Positions 17,009 to 27,700 of a DNA stretch of 62,063 bases are shown one piece after another (the first letter of the stretch is position 1; the number at the start of each line of letters is the position of its first letter). Both the position numbers and the translations under genes were made by a program. The notes under the pieces are model-generated. The model was not told the origin of the DNA. It did no database searches and saw only the letters and a list, made by a program, of their open reading frames with translations. The DNA is taken from the NCBI GenBank assembly GCA_030673895.1, contig JAUTCR010000055.1, positions 1 to 62,063 of the forward strand. The letters run 5' to 3'. The stretch comes from Verrucomicrobiota bacterium JB023 (lineage in GTDB: Bacteria > Verrucomicrobiota > Verrucomicrobiia > Verrucomicrobiales > Akkermansiaceae).

Positions 17009-20000
17009 CTAGGAGGCCTCGGCAGTCGGGGTGGACTGCTCGTCGCTCTCATCCTTTGAGAGGAAAGGCCGACGGTACCATCGCCAGCCCCGGAGCAGGA
17101 GCTGCTTGAGATCTTCGGTGATCAGGTAGGCCGTGGGGATGAGAATGAGGGTGATGAAGGTGGCGAAGAGGATACCGTAGGCCAGCGAGATGGCCATGGG
17201 CTTGAGGAATTGAGCCTGCAGGGATTTCTCGGCGATGAGGGGCATCAGCCCCGCGAAAGTGGTCAGCGAGGTGAGGAGGATGGGGCGGAATCGCTTGGCT
17301 CCAGCGATGAGCACGGCTTCATGCAGACTGTGTCCCGTTTCGCGGCGACGGTTGATGAAGTCGACAAGAACGAGGGAGTCATTCACCACCACGCCGGCGA
17401 GAGCCAGGATGCCGAAGACGGAGAGCCAGGAAGGGGTCTGTCCCAAGAGGATATGGCCGACCATGGCACCGATGACCCCGAAAGGAACGGCAAGGAGGAC
17501 GAAGAAAGGTTGGATGAGGCTCTTGAACGGAATGGCGAGGAGCGCGTAAAGCGCGACCATGAGGAGCAGGAAGCCATTGCGGGTTCGTTCCTTGGTTTTG
17601 CCGTCGTCCGCGACAAAACCCGTCCAGACCCACGTGAATCCTCCCGGGGTGAGAATGGCATTGATATCGGCCTCAGCCGCCTTCGCGAGGCCAATGACGT
17701 CGACTTCATCATCAACGACTTCTGCGCTGAAGGAATTGACCTGGGCTCCGTTGAGTCGATCAATCCGCCCGGGAGCCTCGGTGAAGGTCACGTCAGCAGC
17801 AGCCGAGAAGGGGACCTCGACCCCGCCGGGTGCCCGCAGGATCAGATTGTCCAGCGTGTCCAGAGAAGTGCGGTCTTTTTCCGGTAGTCTTACCATGACG
17901 CGGAGATCGTCGCGCTGGCGTTGGATTCGCTGGGCTTGCTGGCCGAAGAAGGCGGAACGCACTTGGTCGGCGAGGTCCCGCTGGGTGAGGCCCAGCTCGA
18001 CAGCGCGTGGCTTCAGGGAGAGCTGGATTTCTTCTCTTCCCCGCTCGGCATCGTGCCAAGTGGAGGCGATGCCTTGCTCCTTGAGACTATCGAAATAGTC
18101 CTCGATCCGGTCCATGGCCTCGATTTTTTCCGGACCATTCGGGCCTCTGACTTCCAAGGTAATGGAGCGGCCGGATTGGTCTTGGTCTCGCCCGGAGCCT
18201 CTCATTTCGCCAAAAAGATTGAAGCGTCGCAGCTTCTCATCCACGGGACCGACAATCTCGCGGAAGCGTTCTTGGATGTCGGCATTTCTTAGATTGGAGA
18301 ACTGGGCCGGGCGCTGCTCGGGCGGCTTCATCTCGAAGGAGAGAGAGCCTTCCTCGGGATCGGTTCCCCCTCGGCCGGGACGTCCGCCCGAGGAGGTCAT
18401 GATATTCGTGATGATCGATTCCCCGGTCTCAGGGTCGCGATACTCATCTTGGAGCTGGAGAGCGCACTCATAAAAGTAGTCCACCATCTTGTCGGTCTCC
18501 GCCAGAGGAGTGTCCTGGGGCATATCGATGCGGGCGTTGATCATATCCCGATCGATTGAAGGGAGAGAGACGAAGCCGAGGCGACCGCTCTTCCAATAGC
18601 CCATGAAGATGAGGGCAACCGCGACGAAGGTGGCCAGGGTGACGTAGCGCTGCTTGAGACAGCCATTCAGGAAGGGCTGGAAAAGCTTGTCCACGAAGGC
18701 TTCCAAGCCTCGCGAGATGCCTCGTTGCAGACGGGCCAGAGGGCCGAGCTTCTTCCGTCCCACCTTGAGGTGCTTCAGGTGGGCAGGTAGGATGAGCTTG
18801 GACTCGATAAGAGAAAAAAGGAGGACCGGAGCAACGACAGGTAGGATCGGTTTGGTGAATGGAGCCCAGGTATCCGGCATGAACATGAGCGGGATGAAGG
18901 CCACGATGGTGGTGAGGATGCCAAAGGTGACGGGTGTCGCGACTTCCTTCGCGCCGGCGATGGCGGCCTCCGAGGGTTGCATGCCCTCGCGCAGCTTGGT
19001 GTAGATATGCTCGCCGGTCACGATGGCGTCATCGACGACGATGCCGAGGACAATGATGAAGCCGAAGAGCGACATCATGTTGATGGTGTTCCCAATCAGG
19101 GGCATGAAGAGGAGCCCCCCCGCGAAGGCCACCGGAATTCCCAGAAGAATCCAGACCGAGAGCATGGGGCGTAGGAAAAGACCGAGCACGATCAATACGA
19201 GGAAAGCCCCTTGGGCCATGGAATTGAGCAGCGTGCTCAAGCGACCTCGCAGCGCGATGGAGTCATCATCCCAAGTGGCCAGCGTGATGCCGGAAGGGAG
19301 GCTGCCAGCCGACTTTCGCACGTAGTCATGGACCTTGTCGGAGATGTCGATAGCACTCTGCTCACCGATGCGCATCACCTCGACGCGGAGGCAAGGCACG
19401 CCATTGAAGCGAACAATCTTTTGCTCTCCCTCATATCCGTCTATGACGGTGGCTACCTCGCCCAAGGTCACCTCCGCGCCATTGGAGGCCCGCACCACGA
19501 TGTTCTCAAACTCGGCGCGGGAGTAGGCTTGCCCCTTCGTCCGCAGCATCACCCGGCCGGAAGGAGTCTCAATCGAGCCGGCGGGAAGGTCCAGGGAGGA
19601 GCCCCTGATGGCGCTTGTCAAATCACTGAGAGAGAGCCCGTACTGGAGGAGCTTGTCCGGGTCTGCCTCGATGGCGATCTCGGGAGGGGCTCCGTCACTC
19701 ACATTGACCTGGGAAATACCGGGAATGCTGGCGAGCTGATCGCGGACCAATCGAGCCGCCGAGAGCAGGTCCTGGTGACTGAGTTCGCCCATCACGATGA
19801 CGGAGATGACCTCGCGCCACTCCGAGGTATTGGGGACATCGTAGCGGGGTCGCTCGGTTTCGGAAGGGAAGGTATTGACCCGATCCACCCGCGTCTTGAT
19901 TTCCTCCAAAAGATCCTGTGGATCGACGCCATCGGCGCACTCAGCGATGATCCTGGCATTCTCGCGATTGACCTCGGAACGCAGGTTCTTGATGCCGACC

Positions 20001-20218
20001 AATCCTTCCAGCGCTTGCTCGATGGGGATGGCCACGTCCCTCTCCACATCGGCCGGGTTTCCCCCGCGATAGGAGACGTTGATCCGAACCTCCTTGAACT
20101 CTTGGTTGGGATGGATCTCGAAGGGAATCTTGTTCGCCGTCACCCAGACACCGAGAACGATGATGGTCAGCATCAAAATATTGGTCGCGATGTCGTTGCG
20201 GGCGAAGAAGGAGATCAT
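17009..20218 (-). CDS. RND-family efflux transporter permease (AcrB-like)
   Basis: A 1069-aa inner-membrane RND pump with the duplicated layout: helix 1 at the N-terminus (IATNILMLTIIVLG), a large periplasmic loop, helices 2-6, a second periplasmic loop, helices 8-12. The TM4 proton-relay pair is intact (GIVVDDAIVTGEHI). At the position of AcrB Lys940 the sequence reads VVNDSLVLVDF, so the Lys is replaced, as in a large subgroup of uncharacterised RND permeases. No periplasmic adaptor or outer-membrane channel gene is next to it, so partners must be encoded elsewhere. It lies 109 bp downstream of dusB on the same strand. Confidence 0.93.
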   Translation of the reverse strand: MISFFARNDIATNILMLTIIVLGVWVTANKIPFEIHPNQEFKEVRINVSYRGGNPADVERDVAIPIEQALEGLVGIKNLRSEVNRENARIIAECADGVDPQDLLEEIKTRVDRVNTFPSETERPRYDVPNTSEWREVISVIVMGELSHQDLLSAARLVRDQLASIPGISQVNVSDGAPPEIAIEADPDKLLQYGLSLSDLTSAIRGSSLDLPAGSIETPSGRVMLRTKGQAYSRAEFENIVVRASNGAEVTLGEVATVIDGYEGEQKIVRFNGVPCLRVEVMRIGEQSAIDISDKVHDYVRKSAGSLPSGITLATWDDDSIALRGRLSTLLNSMAQGAFLVLIVLGLFLRPMLSVWILLGIPVAFAGGLLFMPLIGNTINMMSLFGFIIVLGIVVDDAIVTGEHIYTKLREGMQPSEAAIAGAKEVATPVTFGILTTIVAFIPLMFMPDTWAPFTKPILPVVAPVLLFSLIESKLILPAHLKHLKVGRKKLGPLARLQRGISRGLEAFVDKLFQPFLNGCLKQRYVTLATFVAVALIFMGYWKSGRLGFVSLPSIDRDMINARIDMPQDTPLAETDKMVDYFYECALQLQDEYRDPETGESIITNIMTSSGGRPGRGGTDPEEGSLSFEMKPPEQRPAQFSNLRNADIQERFREIVGPVDEKLRRFNLFGEMRGSGRDQDQSGRSITLEVRGPNGPEKIEAMDRIEDYFDSLKEQGIASTWHDAERGREEIQLSLKPRAVELGLTQRDLADQVRSAFFGQQAQRIQRQRDDLRVMVRLPEKDRTSLDTLDNLILRAPGGVEVPFSAAADVTFTEAPGRIDRLNGAQVNSFSAEVVDDEVDVIGLAKAAEADINAILTPGGFTWVWTGFVADDGKTKERTRNGFLLLMVALYALLAIPFKSLIQPFFVLLAVPFGVIGAMVGHILLGQTPSWLSVFGILALAGVVVNDSLVLVDFINRRRETGHSLHEAVLIAGAKRFRPILLTSLTTFAGLMPLIAEKSLQAQFLKPMAISLAYGILFATFITLILIPTAYLITEDLKQLLLRGWRWYRRPFLSKDESDEQSTPTAEAS

Positions 20219-20327
20219 GGTACGGTCTGGCGACGTGAGATTGGAAACGTTCAGGCGAACTTTCCTTTTTCAATGGATAACGCCATGCGGCAAAGAAGTT
20301 GTCGCTTGCAGGGCTGTGGGCTGGTGC

Positions 20328-21308
20328 TCACTCCCGGCCGAGATTGGCAGAAGCCAGATCCTCCAATTGCCCCAGCGACTCCACTCGGCAGAGCTCCTTC
20401 CGCAGGGCCTTGGAGCCGGGGAAGCCCTTGGCATAGGTCATGAGGCGCGAGCGCATCGCCGTCATCGTGTGGCGCTCGGTCCCATAACGGCTGGAGGAGA
20501 TGGCAAGACGGCAGTGTCGCAGGATGTGCGTCCACCGCTCCTCTAAGGTGACTGGTGGCAGGAGCTCTCCAGTCCGGAGGTAGTGCTTCGCCTCGCGGAA
20601 GATCCAGGGATTATTCATCGCGGCTCGTCCAATCATCAGCCCGGACACCGCGGTGCTTTCACAGCGCTGCTTGATTATCTCTGCCGACGAGAGGTCACCA
20701 TTCCCGATGACCGGGAGGCTGGTCGAGCGGGCCGCTTGGTCGATCACATCCCAGTCAGCCTCTCCCGAGTAGCCCTGGCTACGAGTCCGACCATGGACAG
20801 CAATCGAGCGGATGCCCTCGGATTCGAGGATTTGGCAAACCTCGGGAGCATTGATGGAATCGAAGTCCCAGCCGATGCGGATTTTCGCGGTAACCGGGAC
20901 CAAATCGCCCACGGCTTCGACAATTCCACGGGCCGTGGTCGCGAGCAGTGGACAATCCTTGAGGAGGGAAGAGCCTCCGTTCTTCGACACCACCTTGTTA
21001 ACGGGACAGCCGAAGTTGATGTCGATGAAGTCCGGACGCTTCCAATCGATGATCTTCTTTGCCGCCTCACCCATCCGCTTGCCGTCCGCTCCAAAAAGCT
21101 GCACCCCGACGGGTCGCTGTTCGTCCGTGAACTCGGTGTATTTCCGCGTCCGTTCGTCAGCCTGCATGATGCCCTCGGCAGAGACGAATTCGGTGGTCAT
21201 CACGTCGGCACCAAGCTCCTTGCAGATCGTCCGGAAGGTCACATCGGTCACCCCTGCCATGGGAGCGAGGAAAAGAGGATAATCTTGCTGGGAGAACCAC
21301 GGAAGCAT
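20328..21308 (-). CDS. dusB: tRNA-dihydrouridine synthase (DusB type)
   Basis: FMN-dependent reduction of uridines in tRNA to dihydrouridine. The 326-aa protein begins with the beta-strand LFLAPMAGVTDVTFR, followed by the catalytic-region motif FIDINFGCPVNKV with the active Cys, KIRIGWD, IAVHGRTRSQGYSG, PVIGNGDL and MIGRAAMNNPWIFRE, all in the order of Dus enzymes; the RTGELLPP stretch is DusB-like. I start at ATG 21308 because family members begin only a few residues before the first strand; upstream in-frame ATGs at 21368 and 21449 would add 20 or 47 odd residues. Confidence 0.93.
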   Translation of the reverse strand: MLPWFSQQDYPLFLAPMAGVTDVTFRTICKELGADVMTTEFVSAEGIMQADERTRKYTEFTDEQRPVGVQLFGADGKRMGEAAKKIIDWKRPDFIDINFGCPVNKVVSKNGGSSLLKDCPLLATTARGIVEAVGDLVPVTAKIRIGWDFDSINAPEVCQILESEGIRSIAVHGRTRSQGYSGEADWDVIDQAARSTSLPVIGNGDLSSAEIIKQRCESTAVSGLMIGRAAMNNPWIFREAKHYLRTGELLPPVTLEERWTHILRHCRLAISSSRYGTERHTMTAMRSRLMTYAKGFPGSKALRKELCRVESLGQLEDLASANLGRE

Positions 21309-21795
21309 GAGGCGGAGGAAGAAAGAGGATTTTCGCTGAAATTCCAATGGAAATCCAGGGTGGCGCATTTTGAGAAGCTCGTTTGAGCTCGAACTGAGAT
21401 CCTCGTCAGGACGAGTTGAATGAGGTCGCAGAATATCACAGATTGGCATGATGAAAATTCTCGGACCTCAGTCAGTTTGTTTTTAAAACTTAACTAAATC
21501 AGGGCACGGTCCAGAAGTTGTCACCCTGGTTCAGCTTTTTGAAACCCAAGTGGATTACTGGCGGAGTTGAATTAGCGGATAGGGGATTTAACTAGCCGCG
21601 AGGGCTTTAAAGAGCCATCCGGATGATTGAAACGGTTGAAGGAAGGAGTGAGATGACGCTGTAGAAATCAGTCTCGGGTGGTATTGGTATTATTTTTTAT
21701 AAGTTTTCTTTTCATGTTGCTTAAATATCAAAAAATTGCATGATTTTGTCGCTGTTTCCAACCCGCTTTTTTACCGCTTCAAAATCTTCCTTCCT
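21309..21795. other. Intergenic region between dusB and the DUF1800 gene
   Basis: About 490 bases separate these divergent genes. The half near 21309-21470 can be read as upstream in-frame dusB sequence. From about 21670 the region is strikingly A/T-rich (TTATTTTTTATAAG), as expected for the promoter of the large secreted protein, but no clear -35/-10 pair stands out. A TTG at 21736 is an alternative start for that gene. Confidence 0.45.
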
Positions 21796-24700
21796 ATGCA
21801 GACTCAGGCCTCAACCCTGCTGGCAGCTGCTTGCTTATCTCTTGCCTCACCGTGTCATGGAGAGGTTTCTTTGCCTTCATCCCAAAGCCAAAAGGATGCA
21901 ACGATCTCATCCTCAAGACGCTCATTGGTCGCGCCTGAACAGGGTGTTCTTCGTGAAGTTTGGACGAACATCCCCGGTAGCACGATAAGTTACCTGACAA
22001 GTTCCAGCAATTTTCCCGATAATCCGGCTCTTTCCGCAGTGGATGAGAGCTTTGCGACTCCTTCTGGCTTCGCGGATGCCTATGGAGTCCGCATGAGGGC
22101 ATACCTCACTCCGCCGGAAGATGCCGATTACACTTTTTGGATCAGTGGGGACGACAATTGCGAACTCTGGTTGAGCTCGGACAATAATTCCGAAAATCGC
22201 CAGTTGATTGCAAAGGTTCCCGGACACAGCTCAGTTGAGCAGTGGACGAAATTCGAGGAACAGCAGTCCACTCCGATTTCCTTAGTGGGGGGAGCGTCCT
22301 ATTATATCGAAGCTCTGATGAAGGAGGGAGCCGGAGGAGATCACCTTAGTGTTGGCTGGTCGGCTGATCCCGAGGCGACACCGGTTGTCATAGGCAAAGA
22401 TTATCTTCGCCCTTTCAAGGTCGTTCCCATCTCGGATGGTTTGGAGGTGGAGGCAGGGGTCGAGGTTGATCTCTATCAACCCAATTGGAGCCTCGTAACA
22501 GAAGGTCAGGCTATCGATGCCGTATCTGGAACACGTAATTTGGTCGTCAACTGGGTTCAAGTCGAAGGGCCAGAAACTGCGTCGATTTTGCAACCGCAGG
22601 AGCTGTCGACCACTATTGAGTTTAGTGAGGCGGGTCACTATCGCTTTCGGCTTAATGTGTCCAATGATGAAAGAAGTCATAGCGATGAATTACATGTTGT
22701 TGTTCATCCTTCGCTGCATGAGCATGCCGGACATGCTCTAACGGAGTATTGGTTCAATATCAAAGGGTCATTGGCTTCTTTGGAGGGTCACGTGGGCTAT
22801 CCAGACTTTCCTCAAGCCCATTCCATCACGACGAGCCTTTCCAGCGAACGTCTTGCCGATCTTTTTGGTTCCCGAACCTGGGGACACCTTCTCGTCCCTG
22901 AGACAGGGAACTATCAGTTTTACTTGGCCGGCAACCAGAGAGCAGAGTTTCGGTTGGATACTGGAAATGGTTATCAGAGGTTGGCCTTTGTCGAGCAGGC
23001 AGTGTCGCGGGGTGATTACACCGCGCACGAAGGTCAAGTCTCTGTGCCAGTCTATTTGAAAGCGGGAGCCTACCCGTTCGAGGTTCTTTTCCAAGAAGAT
23101 TGGAGTGATGATTTCTTCTCTCTTCTTTGGAAAAAGCCGGAGCGGGATTTTCTGGAGGAGATAACCGGAGAATTTCTCGCTCCACCTGCAGAATGGGAGC
23201 AGCGAATTGAATCGACCCCAGAATTCGGCCCGGAGGTTGAGTATGCTGTCTATGCCGGACTTGACCAAGAAATCTATCTACCTGACCTCAAAACGAAGTT
23301 GGAGGCTTACGAGCGCCGTCGTGCCACGATGGGGGATGTCGTCACCAGAGGATGGCGTCAGATTTCGGGGCCCGACTCGGCCGTATTGCAATCGGCGGAA
23401 GAGAAGGCAACCAATGTTTTGTTTGCCGAGGCGGGCCGCTATGTTTTTCAATATTATATCCAGACAACCGCTGGGATTTCGGCAGACGAAGTTCAGATTG
23501 CGGTCAAACCGAGAATCAATGACAAGACAGGTTACTTCACCCGTGAGGTTTGGGTGAGTCAACAATACAACACTCTTGCAGACTTAAGGGCCGATCCCGA
23601 TTTTCCGGAGAATCCGGATATCGTTTCACTAATCCCAAATCTCCAGCAAGGGAATAGCTGGGGAAGCCGTTATGGTGCAAGGGTTACCGGACTTTTGCAT
23701 ATTCCGGAAAGTGAAGAAAAAAGCGTTGATTACACTTTCTACGTTCACGGAGATGATGCAGTTGAGTTCTCGATAAGCACTGGCCCCGATGAGGCGGGAT
23801 TGCGAACGGTTTGTTCTGCCCCGAGTTCTACCGGATGGGAAAAGTTCGATAAATATTCGTCGCAGATATCCGAGCCTGTCTCTCTGGTTCCAGGCGAGAC
23901 CTATTTCGTAGAGCTTCTTCACCGCGAACTTTGGGGCTCCGATTATTTTGGGGTGAAGTGGAGTAATCCGCTGTTTCCTGAACCGACCCTGATCGACGGC
24001 AGTCTCTCGGAAGCCCCCAAAGATGGGATCCTTTTTGACGGTGACCTCAACTACTACGCCAAGGCTGGACCCGACCGGACCTACTACTGGCCTCATAATG
24101 AAATCGAGCTGCAGGGAAGTGTCTTAAAGATCCAGTCAACCGATAACGAAGCATCCTCCTATTGGTCGCAGGTATCAGGGCCGGAAGCCGAGCTTGAAGG
24201 CCCGGATGGAACTTACTGTGTCGCACGTCTTTCGGGACCCGGAAGCTATCTGTTTCGTATGACCGTGGAGGAAGGAGACTTCACACATTACGACGACATT
24301 GAAATCCGAGTTGAAGAGCCCGTTACTGAGAACACTGGCTACCTGACCCGCTCTCTTTGGCTGGAGGTTTTAGGTGAGTCTTTTGATTCGATTAGAGAAG
24401 TCGACCCTGCGTTGGAGAATCCATATTTTGAAGATCTCTTTCCGGGCGTCGAGATTCCAAAAAATTTCACGAACTACTACGGTAGTCGTCTCAAGGGGTA
24501 CCTAACCGTTCCGATCTCTGGTGACTATCAATTCTGGATTGCCTCCCGCGACCATTCTGAATTGTGGTTTGATGAGGGATCAGGTGGAGGCTCCAGCAAA
24601 ATTGCCTCGGTCAGTGCCTACACCGGATCGAGAGACTGGGACCGGCTTGATTCCCAGGCTTCTGAAAAAATCCGGCTCGAAGCAGGAGTTGCCTACCCCT

Positions 24701-27700
24701 TGGAGATCCTTTTCAAGGATTATGCCAGAAATGAATATCTCTCCGTGGCCTTGGAAGGGCCTGCAACAAATGGGAGGGAGGTTCTTTCGAGAGGATTTTT
24801 ATCTCCGAGTCATCAGGCTCCAATTCATAACCCCGAGATCACGCTCATTCTGGGACCGGAGCGGCAACTGCTCTGGCCCGAGAATGAACTTTCCTTGGCA
24901 GGATTAGTCTATGATTTGAATGAAGGTCCGGAGCCCCTGTCCTATCAATGGAGTTCAAGTTCGGAAGACGTCGCCATAAGTAATGAGAGCGCTCCCGTGA
25001 CCCAGCTTACTTTTGGATCACCCGGTGTCTACGAAGTTACTTTGGAAGTGTCCGACGGAGAGAACACCACCCGGGACTCCGTATTCATCAAGGTCGCCGA
25101 GCCTCTGGATGCGCATTCGGGAGGACTTTATCAAGAATTATGGACCGATGTGCCCGGATACTCAATCGACTCCTTGACCACTCATCCTTCTTTCATGGAA
25201 GAGGCTCCCTTGACTGGGTTTGTCGATAGTTTTGAGACTGCCCCCTATACGGAAAGCAATTATGGTCAGCGGCTGACAGGCTATCTGTCTGTCCCTATTG
25301 ATGGCAATTATGAGTTCTTCATTTCGTCTGATGACGCTTCTGAATTTTGGTTGAATCCCACGGGACCGGAGTTCAATGGGCTTGAACTCATCGCCAATTC
25401 TCCGAAATGGTCGGGGTATTACGTCTGGGACAAGTATCCGGAGCAACAGTCAGTCCCGGTTTCATTGGAAGCTGGTCGGCAATACGCGCTTCAAGTGATG
25501 CACAAGCAGGGGACTGGATCGGATAGTTTAGCCGTCGCCTATCGATTGGCCGGCTCCACGGAGGACCCTACAGTCATCCCGGGGATTTTTCTCTCGACCC
25601 CCGACGGACTTGCCCCAGATGAGTTGCCGGATGAGATCAGCATTGATGCTGGTGAACCTCTCAATTCGACTTGGCCGACCAATGAAGTCTCGTTGTCGGG
25701 GCGAGCCTTCGACCTTGTCCCCGGGCCAGATTTGCTGAAGGTGCAATGGTCCGTGTTAGAAGCTCCTGCCGGATCGGAGACGGTCTATTTTTCGAGTCCG
25801 GACAGTCTTTTCTCCCGTGTCACTCTTCCCGCTCCCGGTGAGTATCGGCTTAAGCTAACAGCTTCTGACGGTCAATATGTGGTGAGTGATGACGTCATGG
25901 TCACCGTGGGAGACTCGGTTGCGCCCGATACAGGCAGCCTTTTGAGCGAAGTTTTCCGTGGAATTTCCGGGAATTCCGTCATGGACCTTCTTGAGCACGA
26001 ATCCTTCCCCGATTCTCCCGACGAGAGGTTTCAGATTCGGAGTTTTCGGGTTTCGGATCTGGGCGATTCCTATGGTGTCCGGATCCAAGGCTACCTTCGT
26101 CCCCCGGAGAGCGGAGTCTATCGTTTCAGCCTAACCGCCAATGACTGGGGTGAGGTCTTCCTCAGTGAGGACGAGAGTGAAGAGAATAAAGCAATCCTCT
26201 GTTTAACGACCGAAGCGGTCGGTGAAGGAGAGTGGGAGCGCTATCCCGAGCATCAAATCTCTCGGCCTGTAGAGCTGGTGGCAGGGGAGAAATACTACAT
26301 TGAAGCTTTTTTGAAGGATAATCGCTCAAGTGATCATCTGGCTTTGGCTTGGAACCGCCCCGGGAGCGATGCCTGGGAGGTGATTGATGGAGCCTTCACC
26401 TCGCCCTTTGTGAGGGAAGGAGAGTCGACCGCGCCCGTGGTGCAGCTTGAGGGAGAGAGCCATCTAATTCACGTGGTGGGAAGAGACTTCGTTGATCCCG
26501 GCTTCTCTGGCTTTGATGCTCTTGGTGCTGATATCACCGGCACCGTCGAGGTCGAGGGAGAAGTCGATACCTCGGTTCCCGGGCTCTATCAGGTCAGGTA
26601 TTCGGTCACAGACGAGGCGGGCAACGAGTCCGAGCTTGTCACGAGGACCGTGGAAGTCGTGGTCGCTGATGCCTTGGCCGGAACTTATGCGCCCGATGCC
26701 AGTGCCGGGCATTCGGTGGAGCCCTGGGTGGAGCCTGACAACCTGTCGGCGCACGAGGCTTCACGCTTCCTCAAGCAAGCGACATTCGGGCCGACTCTTG
26801 CTTCAATCGCCCATGTTCAGGAGATTGGGATCGAGCAATGGGTGGAGGAACAGCTTCTCTTGCCAACAACATCTCATCTGGAACATCTCGACCTTTTCTC
26901 CTCCTTCAACGGAACCCGGAACCAGCAGTTGGCGCTGGCCTCGAATGGAGAGGGAGATTTGCCTGGCACTGTGATCTCTTCACCGATGTCTTCCGTCGAT
27001 ACTGAGCAAAGAATTTGGTCTTGGTGGAGCGTTTCGGCTGACGCTGACGATCAGCTGCGTCAGCGGGTGGCTTTCGCCTTGAGTGAGATTTTCGTCATCT
27101 CCGACTCGACAGTAGCGCTAAGAAACTATCCCCGCGGCGTGGCGAACTACTACGATATTCTAGCTCGCAACGCTTTTGGCAATTATCGCGAATTGCTTGA
27201 AGAGGTGACGCTCAACCCTATGATGGGAATCTGGCTCACCATGGCGCGGAGTAGCCAACTTCAACCTGACGAGAATCTGCCTCGGGAGACCCTCCAGCTC
27301 TTCTCGATCGGGCTTAATCAGTTGAATCTGGATGGTTCGGAAAAGCTGGATGAAGAAGGGAATCCTATCCCTACCTACACACAGGAGGATATCCTCGAAC
27401 TCTCTCGAGCCTACACGGGCTGGACCTTCTCCGGCTCCCCCGAATTCAATTGGAGTGGCCCCAATGGGCTCGACGAGATTAACGAAATGATCGCCTTCTC
27501 CCAGCATCATGATAGTGGAGAGAAGGTCCTTCTCGGTGGGGCGACGATACCCGCCGGGCTGACTCCGCGTGAGGATCTCGAAAGGGCGCTCGATATCATC
27601 TTTGAGCATCCCAATGTAGCTCCTTTCATCAGCCGTCTTCTTATTCAGCGTTTGGTCACGAGTAATCCTAGTCCGGCCTACATCTATCGGGTCGCGTCTG

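Noticed and set aside
19211-20443. 410-aa plus-strand open frame
   Set aside because: Antisense to the RND permease, which has the full set of RND motifs.
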